DNA from: Streptomyces deccanensis
GTDB lineage: Bacteria; Actinomycetota; Actinomycetes; Streptomycetales; Streptomycetaceae
DNA: 64,000 nt
Direction of reading: 5' to 3'
NCBI RefSeq assembly: GCF_022385335.1
Contig: NZ_CP092431.1
Coordinates: 7,502,001 to 7,566,000 of the forward strand
Part shown: one piece after another, positions 18,101 through 24,333 of the stretch
Layout of the letters: each line of letters begins with the position of its first letter
Position numbering within the stretch: position 1 is the first letter of the stretch
Program-made: the position numbers and the translations under genes
The notes under the pieces: generated by a model
The model's database searches: none
The model's input: only the letters and a program-made list of their open reading frames with translations
Told to the model about the DNA's origin: nothing

Positions 18101-21100
18101 ACCAGGCGTCGGGGCCCATGGAGCGTTCGAAGGTCCGCCCGACGTCGATCCCGCCGGACGCCTCGATCTCGAACTTGTAGATCCCGTCCCAGACGAGGTT
18201 CCGGTCGGTCGTGGTGCTGACGAACGCGGACGGCTGGCCGGTCCTGACCATGACGTCGAGGTTGGTCTCCAGCGGATCGCGGACGGTGAACCCCTCGCGG
18301 AAGATCTGGTCGAGGGGCCGCCTGCCGCCGATGCGCCACAGCGTCTCGTCGGTCGCGCGCCAGACCGGCGCCGGGGCGATGGCCTGGATGTCGACGGACC
18401 GGTCGGCGGCGAACGCCAGCCGGTCCGGCCGTCCGTCGGCGCCGAACCGGGTGACGCCCTCGGGGCCGGTGACCGTGAAGGTTCCGTCGACCATCCGCAC
18501 CTCGACGTCGGGGACGATCCCGGCGTCGGTCCTGAGCACCCACGTGACGTTCTGCCCGGGCTCCATGGTGATCCACCGACCGGTGGGCAGCCCGAGGTCG
18601 TCCAGCAGTCGCAGCTCACCCGTGGGCAGGACGGCGGCGGGGCCGTCGACCCGGGCCCTCATCACCACGACGTCCCGGCGGACCGTGTCCAGGTTCATCC
18701 CGAGCCGGTCGAACGCGATCCGCGCCTGGTTGAGGTCGAGGCGCGCCGCGCTCAGATCCAGCTCGGCCCGCGCGCGGCTCAGCGGGGGCACGTCGGTCAG
18801 CCCGTCGAGGTCGCTGAGCCTGCGCCCGGCGGTGTCCAGCTGCAGTTGGGCGGACTGGGCGCGCAGCCAGGTCTGGAAGCGCTCCGTGGCGAGCCTGCCG
18901 GTGGCGCCGCCGGTGACGATGTCCCGCAGGGTCAGCGCGGTGAAGGGCTTGGTGGCCGGGGGCGCGGCGACGTCCGTGCGGACGGGGCCCAGGCCGAGCA
19001 GGTCGCGTGCGGTGCGGGAGCCGTCGCCGGTGTCGGGGAGCAGTCGGGTGAGGTCGTCGAGCTTGATGCCGAGGTCGTCGAGGCCCTCGGCGCCCTTCGT
19101 GGCGTTCCAGGTGGGGACGCGGGGGTCGGCCGGTCCGAGGGCCTCGATCGTCACCCCGTCCTTCAGACCCACCCGGACGTCGATCGGATCGGTCTTCCCG
19201 ATGCGCAGGACCACCCCGTCGGGGGTGACCCGCACCAGGTCGATCTCGCCGTCCAGGACCTGCCGCACCTGGGATTCGGTCAGCCCGCCCAGCCTGCCGT
19301 CGAGGCTCAGCTCGGCCAGGTCGTCGAGGGGCCTGAGCAGACCGGTCGGGGTGCGCTCCATCCCGGTCAGGGCGTCGAGGTCCCGCAGTTCGTCGAGTGC
19401 GGTCGGCGGTGGCAGCAGATCGTCGCCGACGCGGCCGGTCATGGGGTCGAGGAGGCGGAGACGCCCGTTCACGGGGGTGAGCAGGCCGAGGCGCTGCCCA
19501 CCGGGGACCGTGCCGACGGGCAGGCCCACCGTGTCGAGGCCGTCGAGCGCGCCGAGCCGTACGCCCAGGTCGTCGAGGCGGCCCGGCATCCGGACGGGGC
19601 TCGGGCCCGGCAGCGAGCTGAACCCCGGGGTGCGGGGCGCGGTCACCGGGGTCACCGCGATGTCGGCCAGCTCGTCGAGGGTGTCGTCGAACGCGGGGGT
19701 GCCCGGCACGGCGAGCCGGTCGGAGCCGGTGCCGTCGAACGGGCGCAGGGTGCCGCCCCGGTCGAGGTTCCTGCCCGGCAGGTCCAGCAGGTCGCCGGTC
19801 AGGGAACCCGTCCTGGTGAGGAGGCCGGAGCCCTTCGGGGCGAAGTGCAGACCCCGGTCGATGAAACCCATCCGGGCCGCGCCCCGGTATCCGAAGCGGG
19901 CGATCTCGGAGTACCTCATCGGCAGCAGAGCCGTGGCCGTGAGCCGGCCGAGGCCCATGACCGTGAAGACGCCCAGCTTGGTCGCCATGTTGCCGGTGAC
20001 GAACGCGGTCGACTGGTAGAAGTCGCGGCTGAGCGCGGACCAGCCCTGCCGGAACGTGCCCCGGGCGAAGCCGCCCATGAACCTGAGGGCCGACCCCAGC
20101 ATCGCGGGCGTCTTCGACAGCACCCGGGGCAGCGCCATCAGCCCGCTGCCGGCCCGGCTCGCCAGCCCTCCGCCGAACCTGACCAGCCCCTGCCCCGCCA
20201 GCGAGAGCAGCCGGCCGGGGGAGGACATCAGCGCCCTGCCGCCCCGGAACAGCAGCCGCCCGCTCGCGGAGAGGGCGCCGCCGAGGGCCTTCGCCCCCGA
20301 GGAGCCCAGCCGGAACAGCCCGCCGAGGGTGGTCAGGCCCTTCGTCGACGGGAACAGGATGCCCAGGAACGCCAGGCCGAGGCTCAGGGCGTTGCCGTTG
20401 CCCGTGGCGTAGTCGACGAGGGCCTTGGCGAAGAGCACCGCGCCCAGGCCGAAGGCCACCAGGCCCAGCGGGCCGCCGATCACGGCCGCGACGAGGGTGA
20501 TGACCAGCGCGACGATCTCCAGCACCTTGAAGAACGTCGACACGAACCGCTTCCAGAAGCTCTTCTTCGGCTTCTTCACGGGCCGCGACACCAGCCGGGA
20601 CGCCTCGTGCAGGGCGTCCTCCAGGATCTTCGCCTCGGCCTGGACGGCGTCCCGCTCCGCGTCGACCTCACCGCGGGCGCGCGTCATCTCCGGATCGTTG
20701 TCGGCCAGCGGCTGACCGCCGACCCGCTCCAGCGCGGCCACGGTGTCGGCGGCGTTCTCCGCCCGGTCCTGGGCGTCCCCGAGGGCACGGGCGTAGCGGG
20801 CGGTGGCGTCGGCGGCCATCTCGAACGAGCGGTTGATGTTCGCCATGTACGTCTTCAGCTCGTCCTTGACGTACGTCCGCAGCGCGTCCGCGGTGCGCCC
20901 CTCGAAGCCGCCGTCCTCGGCCTTCGTCAGCAGGGTGTCGAGGCCTGCGCTGACCCGCCCGGCCAGATCGCCGAGGTCGCGCAGCTCCTTGGTGACGGCC
21001 TCCAGCACGCCCGGATTCCCGGTCACCGGATTGCCGGTGAAACCGACTCTGCTCCACTCGTCGGAGGTGGCCAACGAATCCTCCACGCGGTCCGGGACTT

Positions 21101-21206
21101 GGGGTACCGAAAGCAGACGTACGAGAGCGGCTTGAGAGTTCAAGAAAGTGGCGCACGCCACATCTCCGCCGGTCAGCGCGGTGCGGCCGAAAGTTTTTTG
21201 AACCAT
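9186..21206 (-). CDS. Giant multidomain putative T7SS effector/toxin (4006 residues)
   Basis: The largest gene in the window. Residues 1-190 are helical and resemble WXG/LXG-type T7SS substrate N-termini. Residues about 225-262 are strongly hydrophobic, followed by Gly/Ala-rich amphipathic helices to about 420. Residues 945-1065 are an ADP-ribosyltransferase-like domain (R958, S997-T-T, E1043-N-E1045). Residues about 1565-1995 form a second globular domain, possibly glutamine-synthetase/amidoligase-like. The rest is beta-rich repeats, including three to four copies of a module of the form GxLPxGFxVTDTxTGxRFxFD near 1225, 1388, 2318 and 2580, then Trp-rich YD-like repeats (about 2780-3650). 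The C-terminus has glycine-zipper-like hydrophobic segments (about 3750-3915). The ATG has GAGGGG about 10 bases upstream. The architecture fits a large exported toxin or surface protein; no conventional immunity gene follows it. Confidence 0.85.
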   Translation of the reverse strand: MVQKTFGRTALTGGDVACATFLNSQAALVRLLSVPQVPDRVEDSLATSDEWSRVGFTGNPVTGNPGVLEAVTKELRDLGDLAGRVSAGLDTLLTKAEDGGFEGRTADALRTYVKDELKTYMANINRSFEMAADATARYARALGDAQDRAENAADTVAALERVGGQPLADNDPEMTRARGEVDAERDAVQAEAKILEDALHEASRLVSRPVKKPKKSFWKRFVSTFFKVLEIVALVITLVAAVIGGPLGLVAFGLGAVLFAKALVDYATGNGNALSLGLAFLGILFPSTKGLTTLGGLFRLGSSGAKALGGALSASGRLLFRGGRALMSSPGRLLSLAGQGLVRFGGGLASRAGSGLMALPRVLSKTPAMLGSALRFMGGFARGTFRQGWSALSRDFYQSTAFVTGNMATKLGVFTVMGLGRLTATALLPMRYSEIARFGYRGAARMGFIDRGLHFAPKGSGLLTRTGSLTGDLLDLPGRNLDRGGTLRPFDGTGSDRLAVPGTPAFDDTLDELADIAVTPVTAPRTPGFSSLPGPSPVRMPGRLDDLGVRLGALDGLDTVGLPVGTVPGGQRLGLLTPVNGRLRLLDPMTGRVGDDLLPPPTALDELRDLDALTGMERTPTGLLRPLDDLAELSLDGRLGGLTESQVRQVLDGEIDLVRVTPDGVVLRIGKTDPIDVRVGLKDGVTIEALGPADPRVPTWNATKGAEGLDDLGIKLDDLTRLLPDTGDGSRTARDLLGLGPVRTDVAAPPATKPFTALTLRDIVTGGATGRLATERFQTWLRAQSAQLQLDTAGRRLSDLDGLTDVPPLSRARAELDLSAARLDLNQARIAFDRLGMNLDTVRRDVVVMRARVDGPAAVLPTGELRLLDDLGLPTGRWITMEPGQNVTWVLRTDAGIVPDVEVRMVDGTFTVTGPEGVTRFGADGRPDRLAFAADRSVDIQAIAPAPVWRATDETLWRIGGRRPLDQIFREGFTVRDPLETNLDVMVRTGQPSAFVSTTTDRNLVWDGIYKFEIEASGGIDVGRTFERSMGPDAWWASGWASENEIAFPGGIASDFIRGAYRMDAQQNLLEWIPNPNFRGSDPLPALAADLRVPGEGTSGLTGGATSGLSALDFQGLSLDDQLRLLDQLDLGGTGTLDDLGSVNGLDSPIGLDSPIGLDSLSRGDSLNDLGSRLDDLGHLSDDFRFDRFDAPAPRADTVVVDPADLTGVTGFRTEWQRTPLEDGGFRLTDRTGDLRLVFDANEVRQFTDIRLPGGDGFVRFDADAGPGSLPRIVGEDGVPLPGGGTIEPVRGALGVVTGVRVQSLDGAWIGRFDLDGTRLSEQLTLSGPVGGPLTGSRLTTTFTQLPGGTQPATYRLTVSGPAPGLGNGAFDVVRLDGALAGRLPGGFSVTDTATGTRFVFDRGGRFVDLPADGAPTTGLDTFGATVPETAARPVTDTAGRPVTALDGLDVVPRLDDPNGLDGLHRLDELGGLDGLGGLGGTPPERLLPASLPGAGVLDDAASEVAGPPPVGERVSLEDLAVPTPPRVAPPPPAPPHVAPPPVPAAAPPAHLPGAPVSARGPRAVAPGFDTSFPAPSIGTESELGGFVVALPGSADRTFAFVSKVDTDEPLLMVTKDMSKGAYANPADLTMARQGNWQTHTVELITYPSRLGDQGAIGARNGATQWLLDVFKERLGIHNHRPLESMVSPDGLYRLQVTSDRHVIAAGSGLELEGIPSVSMPTTQQQATIGIRAGDFGSRATPELRLLADHAHWYKPAFRDDDALRTALTRETLDAPEQVENAYTYLKSVIDFTSDLVRRHGTPMEDWAGAPPYLGLTHPAVKNEWSVLPRTRPSLVLDSLSPGDRAVTLRLLREAPALGDEPVWNAARQYILNGNEVAGRGINNATVGGERALLFEFRSLPDELKGAVPHEKAPVAVVTDPLAELGANRAAGVRRINDFVSGPENRDAFADWYRAEFPRDPDAGRIHQNKSTDAVLKMAAASHKAEWISLRHPQAWQDITTRPVAPVRPPATAVPSAPPAPPRPGGGPLPGELNRPLSNLDEPHIPATDVTRPAQLPGVDLPRITGTPDVGPTPAPELSASPLRGQSLDSPPPLVHSVREVPLSGLDDVAGLRLRVTEVPATDAAPASVRVEVLDSTTHGGPARLPGASVTLREGGGFTATGPQGGVRWQFDAAGRLEHRELPLTGTDFSLRFTDDALRPIQVTGPDGVPVPGATVRPVRDASGTASELVVRVPMPGPDGPTAVWRFEPGGLTQSRELPLTLPGLDGPSGLGIRTTTSTGAGGTTTRVLELTGPPDLTASFRLDPVGGTLSGRLPQGFTVTDTSTGARFHFDADGHLALRDLPAHDSSGFLRITEGAGPDTPPVRLDELGDAHDLWNDLTQDVRPLSLDELNRVLGPDSPRVDALSDVSDLSDTEWANLQARLDGVRRMDDGPSGTDEPFLVPLSGVDDLADFDLRVSRLPATDEAPQGTYRLELTDRTPGGTGPVRASDFTVELLDDSGRFAVVDPTGGTRFEFAPDGAFLGRQTTLPHDGLPQGLRLQVTHTPLGDGTERVWVDVTGATGSIRFTELDATLSARLPGGFTLTDTVTGSRFHFDNTGGLAFRDLPDPEGSGFLRFTEGAGPDTPPVRLDELGDVGDLGALGDTLGERFPLGSLPEHETLDDALGNAELARVFERTLDEASGLRTVPEGDPVDLSGIAGAMDFLHTAPDGHAFQGLDLPGVQRLADDAAASLDRLGLRPDLLTDQLRQMTEQARLGLRRGALGALDEYLDLPLATRLEDLRATTPTGRVLGDFTVTPTPHGGPGGSRYTVHHHPSDVTLGFDANRSLVHQEVFLRGGPTYLDGLKLGITGRSVDGGPWTPTAADFVGARPADDLFTVSPSTELRGGVVLTDATGTTRWHYGPEGVHAFRDVDLPGDRGVLRFEAGGAPQVLDATGHARPGFRAEALDNGRVALVPTAKGSLPLERAVFDPAGKLVEETVAVRVKSGKTDGRLWKIDHTGGTAVRLDDSGTPLTGRFDTAKVERSATGQYKLIGEGKVTLFEREVLGNGHVLHLDLDRFGRARWTEFDEAGNRLRAGERIFDGDRRTYHDTLPYRWAPVDILDVRTYTKALDGGLIRAEKNAEGSWAWTRFDKDGTEVLHGTRDWSWTRIGYKDTYLDPATGERAVAQRRGDVWPLDGYHGSRQYLEHPLLSGPAPGGMRTNPVLHTAVGPNNKPIDFIDELTEEMAQLADGGTLHVARISDQRLPAAVWYPRAGHGRFDGFFRNFVTGDSMFQVSTWTETAADGAKLRGVRLVAHAGRGWQDVDQFGRVVRETRTLENGNVVEVGRSAADPKQWAPAPKWSGSADAYELPWLDTKSGRTGTRYVSADGGFVDVFKNAAGDELLSLRSQGTGVREYLAENPARGIGADDVTGVWVDKNTQLQITGRRDHWGELYVEAHGDPRKDHWTWTATGPDGQVTEGVRIQNRGSLVHTSTWDDSFIDFERLPDGRRGDAIRERNATDNGSVWVDATREPGGTWSWRKINADGTVESQGIRTYQDLAKGRWTDHIGTDAVRFRDGGRVREYAYTVNERAAPPPVQSGRISLSDLLARSARHFEPDVSATVNREVWQEFDMGKALRRRDPVEGVEGRFRESEPLWNQWREYQDGRLVAQRTITGRVWATDAFGRWSNFDIAKLPEISSLPRVGGEVGLDGHRSWRLVGREVDFRGYTTELRGYNREFRDVFHEIWTGVEDGSSAAMPMWRHQIRKAVTDFTMGYLIEFGTSFAVSAIVADLDNKKFDLTTALQRAALNGAIGGGIRVGVNVAYDTTRLGYLKYGLTNLDQGQDWHRHPLASNDDWDGEWTVFENPTRWRSGTYDFFNNLGVGVLTGFVNSTVNAAVFGVDGQKRTGVDALEAGAWGAAASAFAGVTSGLLRYGVHATAGSRLFHRGGPGELIWQIAEALGAGTLNYGLNNKNADIQPSRAFPPPASTTTPATTPAALTAPIRPPTPPQPPLTIDPVALPDGTELL
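15222..16514 (-). other. Second candidate enzymatic domain of the giant protein (residues ~1565-1995)
   Basis: This globular stretch differs from the flanking repeats. It starts with PSIGTESELGGFVV (E1581, E1583), then HTVELITYPSRL (E1643), TTQQQATIGIRAGDF (about 1725) and RGINNATVGGERALLFEFR. Paired Glu, a later Glu-x(2-4)-P and a QxT/G strand are the pattern of glutamine-synthetase-fold carboxylate-amine ligases, a fold used by amidoligases and by actin cross-linking toxin domains. I cannot confirm this without a profile search; it may be another fold. Confidence 0.35.
18012..18374 (-). other. ADP-ribosyltransferase (cholera toxin/pierisin-like) domain of the giant protein
   Basis: Residues about 945-1065 match the R-S-E class of ADP-ribosyltransferases in order and spacing: TLWRIGGRRPLDQIFREGF (catalytic Arg958), FVSTTTD (Ser997-Thr-Thr), YKFEIEASGGIDV, and SENEIAFPGGI with the ExE pair E1043/E1045, then IRGAY. 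In known toxins of this class the Arg and STT position NAD and the final Glu is catalytic. All key residues are present, so activity is plausible. Confidence 0.75.
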
Positions 21207-21324
21207 CCGGCCCCGGCCCCTCGTCTACAGGGCGGCTCGGCACCGAACTCCGGCGCGAGCCGCGGGACCGGCCCCCGCGCCCGATCGCCCGGCACACGAC
21301 CGCTTCGAGGAAAGGACGGCGGAC
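21207..21324. promoter_or_regulatory. Divergent promoter region of the T7SS-like island
   Basis: The 118 bases separate the starts of the giant gene (leftward) and the coiled-coil gene (rightward) and must serve both arms. I saw no strong -35/-10 pair. The rightward gene has GGAAAGGA as ribosome binding site; the leftward gene has GAGGGG. Confidence 0.5.
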
Positions 21325-23568
21325 ATGGTGCGCGTCTCCTACGACTACGACCTGATGACCGTCCTCGCGCGCCACCTGTGGCACCTCCGCGACGAGCTGG
21401 ACGTCACCTCGCAGACGGACAAGACGTTCGCCCCCGGGGACATCGGCCCCCGCAGGGAGACGGCCGAGGCCCTGGAGGACTTCTACGGCGCCTGGAAGAA
21501 GTCGTTCCAGGAGGGCTGGCAGGTCATGACCGACCTCGGCAACCTCCTCGACCGGGCGGGCAAGGCCTTCTACGACCAGGACGCCGCCCATGCCGCCGGC
21601 GCCGCCCAGCAGGTCACCTCACAGGTCCGCGACGAGGCCACCCGGCAGAACGAGGTGCGCAAGCAGACGCTGGACGGCAAGCGGCGCGAGGCGTTGGCCC
21701 GACGTCTGGAGGCCGGCTACAGGACGCAGCAGGCGCGCCTGAAGAAGGAGCAGGACGCCCTCGTCGAGAAGCGGAAAAAACTCGACGAGCAGGCCGCGGC
21801 CCAGGAGAAGCGGCAGCAGGAGCTCAACAGGGAGCAGGAGGAACTCGCCGCGAAGCGGGAGCCCCTGCTGAAGCAGCAGGACGAACTCCAGGCCAGGCAG
21901 CAGCAGCTGTGGCAGGAGGAGAAGGAACTGCTCGCGCGGCGCGAGGAGAAGCTCCAGGCGAGGCGCGACGAACTGCAGAAGGACTACGAGGCCCTTCGCG
22001 CGGAGCAGGAACCCCTGATCAAGCGGCAGGAGGAGCTCCAGCGCAAGCAGCAGCAGCTCTGGGAGGACGAGAAGGCGCTCCGCGCCGAGCAGGACGCGGC
22101 GATGGAGAAGAAGGTCACCGCCCTCGAACAGGAGCAGAAGGCCTACGACGCCAAACAGGACGCCCTCCAGGAGAGGCAGGAAGCCCTCTGGGACAAGCGG
22201 CGGGCCCTGCTCGCCCAGGACGGCGTCACCCAGGCCGATCTCGATGCCTGGCAGCGCGAGCAGGACGCCCTCGACAGGGAGCGGGACGCCCTGTGGGAGT
22301 CCGAGGGCAAGGGCCTGGAGGCGCGCTGGGACGCCCTGGAGCAGGAGCAGCGCGACCAGCAGAAGGTGTTCGCCCCGCTGGACGCACGGCAGAAGGAGAT
22401 CGACGCCGAGCGCGACGCGCTGGCCGCCGACCAGAAGCCCCTCTCCGAGCGGCAGGACGCGCTGCAGGCCGAGCAGAAGGAGCTGTGGGCCCTGGAGAAG
22501 TCGACCCAGCAGGAGGTCGAGGACGCCATGAAGGGCAAGCGGGACGACCTCGACGCCGATCGCGCCGACCTCCAGTCACGACTCGACCCCCTGGAGCAGG
22601 AGTCGAACGATCTCCAGAGGCGTCAGAAGGAGCTGTGGGACGACCAGGCGGACACCGAGGACGCGCAGACCGCGCTGACCGAGGAGGAGAAGCCCCTCCA
22701 ACAGCGGCAGCAGGACCTCCAGGACGGCTTCGGCGAGAAGCTCGACGAGATCCGCGACCGGGACTTCGACAAGGACGAGGACCTCGGTCAGCTCCGGGGC
22801 ATGCGCGGTGAGCTGGACGATCTGCCGCCCGAGGCCTTCGTGCCCAAGGGCTACACGATGGAGGACGAGAACAGCACCACCACCGTGTCGTTCCAGCTCG
22901 ACGAGAACGGCGAGATCAAGGTCGACAAGAACGGCGACCCCGTCGAGACGACCACCACCGTCACCAACAAGAACACGGGCCTGTCGTACTCGGAGACGTA
23001 CCACCCGCTCTCCGGCGAGGGCGACTCCGTGACGACGATCCGCAGCTCCGACGGCACGGTGACCAAGGTCTACACGGATGTCGACGCCGACGGGTCCGCG
23101 ATGCGTTACGTCACCGACGCGACCGGCCGGGACACCCAGCAGATCTGGAGCAAGACGGCCGACGGCGACTGGGTGCTGCGGATGGACAAGGAGACCTACC
23201 TCGCCTCCGAGGCCGGCAAGGAGGACGCCCAGCAGTTCCTGGACCGGCCTCCCGCCTACCTGACCGTGGAGAACCCGGTCGTCGACGCCGACGGCCGCCC
23301 GTCCGGGAACTCCTCCGCCCCGGGCACGACGACCCAGGTGCAGGACGGTGTCAGGCGGACGAACTACACGGAGCCCGACGGCTCCGTCCTGAAGGTCGTC
23401 ACCAACGAGAACACGGGACAGCGCTTCGTGGCCGGAGAGAACGACGAGATCCAGGAGATCTGGCAGCGGCGCGAGGACGGGACCTGGTACCTGAGGGAAT
23501 CCGTCACCCAGCACGAACGCTACGGCGACGAACCTCCCCTGGGGACGCTCGGCGAGAACTGGCGCTGA
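21325..23568 (+). CDS. Long coiled-coil, WXG/LXG-like T7SS-associated protein
   Basis: A 747-residue protein. Residues 1-100 are helical and WXG-like (YDLMTVLARHLWHLRDEL; FYGAWKKSFQEGWQVMTDL). Residues about 100-480 are an extreme Glu/Gln/Lys/Arg-rich coiled coil with heptad-like repeats of KRQEELQxxQQQLWxEEKAL. Residues about 500-747 are beta-rich repeats (TVSFQLDENGEIKVDKNGD; TNYTEPDGSVLKVVTNENTG) that resemble the YD-like repeats of the giant protein. There is no signal peptide or membrane segment. It could be a rod-like exported partner or a spacer in the secretion machine; function is unknown. The ATG follows GGAAAGGACGGCGGAC. The next gene, a WXG100-sized protein, starts 88 bases downstream. 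Confidence 0.8.
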   Translation: MVRVSYDYDLMTVLARHLWHLRDELDVTSQTDKTFAPGDIGPRRETAEALEDFYGAWKKSFQEGWQVMTDLGNLLDRAGKAFYDQDAAHAAGAAQQVTSQVRDEATRQNEVRKQTLDGKRREALARRLEAGYRTQQARLKKEQDALVEKRKKLDEQAAAQEKRQQELNREQEELAAKREPLLKQQDELQARQQQLWQEEKELLARREEKLQARRDELQKDYEALRAEQEPLIKRQEELQRKQQQLWEDEKALRAEQDAAMEKKVTALEQEQKAYDAKQDALQERQEALWDKRRALLAQDGVTQADLDAWQREQDALDRERDALWESEGKGLEARWDALEQEQRDQQKVFAPLDARQKEIDAERDALAADQKPLSERQDALQAEQKELWALEKSTQQEVEDAMKGKRDDLDADRADLQSRLDPLEQESNDLQRRQKELWDDQADTEDAQTALTEEEKPLQQRQQDLQDGFGEKLDEIRDRDFDKDEDLGQLRGMRGELDDLPPEAFVPKGYTMEDENSTTTVSFQLDENGEIKVDKNGDPVETTTTVTNKNTGLSYSETYHPLSGEGDSVTTIRSSDGTVTKVYTDVDADGSAMRYVTDATGRDTQQIWSKTADGDWVLRMDKETYLASEAGKEDAQQFLDRPPAYLTVENPVVDADGRPSGNSSAPGTTTQVQDGVRRTNYTEPDGSVLKVVTNENTGQRFVAGENDEIQEIWQRREDGTWYLRESVTQHERYGDEPPLGTLGENWR

Positions 23569-23656
23569 CCCCCGTGGGCGCCGCGGCGCCCGCCCCGAAG
23601 CTCCCCGCGCGCTCTTCCCGCGCTGCCGGGTCCATCAACAGAGAACGAGGTGCACC

Positions 23657-23956
23657 ATGCCGAAGAACGTCATCGACGACGAGGAAATCGAGAGCACTGC
23701 CAAGAAGCTCGACTCCGCCGTCAGCGACACGCTGGTCCCGCAGCTGTCCTCGCTGCAGGCCGACGTCGAGAACCTGCTCCAGGGCGGCCTCCTGCTGACG
23801 GCCACCAGCCCGAAGATGCAGACCTCCTACGCCAACTTCAACAAGTCGTTGACGGAGGCAGTGAACAACATCACGCAGTTCTCCAAGCAGTTCCGTGACA
23901 TCTGCAACGCGGTGAACAACCTCGACTCGCAGATCGCGGGCGGCATCCCCAGCTGA
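23657..23956 (+). CDS. WXG100-like small protein (no canonical WXG)
   Basis: A 99-residue all-helical protein of the ESAT-6/CFP-10 size class. Two helices are predicted: EEIESTAKKLDSAVSDTLVP onward to about residue 45, and SYANFNKSLTEAVNNITQFS onward. The turn between them reads NLLQGGLLLTATS, so the Trp-x-Gly motif is missing. Position in the operon next to an EccC-like ATPase supports a role as T7SS substrate or partner. There is no C-terminal YxxxD/E motif (the end is IAGGIPS). GAGAACGAGG precedes the ATG. A strong intrinsic terminator follows. Confidence 0.75.
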   Translation: MPKNVIDDEEIESTAKKLDSAVSDTLVPQLSSLQADVENLLQGGLLLTATSPKMQTSYANFNKSLTEAVNNITQFSKQFRDICNAVNNLDSQIAGGIPS

Positions 23957-24011
23957 GCCACGCCGAAGCGGGGTGCCGGCCCCTCAACTCCCCCTCCGTC
24001 GGCACCCTTTG

Positions 24012-24059
24012 GACAGGGGCGCGGGTCCTTCCCCCGGGACCGGCGCCCCTGTCTGTTTT
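24012..24059 (+). terminator. Intrinsic terminator after the WXG100-like gene
   Basis: GACAGGGGCGC (24012-24022) pairs with GCGCCCCTGTC (24043-24053); the inner GGTCC/GGACC extends the stem with a small bulge. TGTTTT follows directly, giving a rare Streptomyces terminator with a U-tract. Confidence 0.8.
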
Positions 24060-24167
24060 GCCCCCCTTGTTCGACGGCTCGAACCTCACGAGCGCTGTCG
24101 TTTCTCCGGATCATCTGCAAGGAAGGTTTCGTTCTCGTCAGTAACCTCAGGTTCTTCTCAGGAACTC

Positions 24168-24195
24168 TTGAAACATCCGCAAGCGCTCATAGACT
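24168..24195 (+). promoter_or_regulatory. Candidate sigma-70-type promoter of the sigma factor-EccC operon
   Basis: TTGAAA (24168-24173) and TAGACT (24190-24195) are 16 bases apart and close to consensus. Transcription would start near 24202, leaving a leader of about 130 bases. It suggests the rightward machinery genes are expressed from an HrdB-like promoter. Confidence 0.55.
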
Positions 24196-24333
24196 CCCAG
24201 CGGAACCTCACCTTCCACCCACGAACCGTGAGGTCACCCGGGTACCCGTGCTCAGCCCCTTGCCCAGCCAACGCCGCCGCCGCGGCGCCCGACCGGACCG
24301 GCTCAGAGACCAACGCCGGCCCTGGGGGAATCC

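Larger units (their letters stand above)
23957..24333 (+). other. Intergenic region: terminator, then promoter and leader of the sigma-factor gene
   Basis: No gene was seen in these 377 bases. The first part holds the terminator at 24012-24059. The second part is lower in GC and holds a sigma-70-like promoter (24168-24195) and a leader of about 130 bases before the sigma-factor ATG. Two CTCAGG direct repeats at about 24146-24164 lie just upstream of the -35 box and could be an operator. Confidence 0.5.

Noticed and set aside
14088..22811. A 2907-codon open frame on the plus strand opposite the giant gene
   Set aside because: It is the antisense shadow of a very GC-rich gene: composition is Gly/Arg/Ala/Pro-rich, it crosses the divergent promoter and runs into the coiled-coil gene in another frame, and no domain is recognisable.
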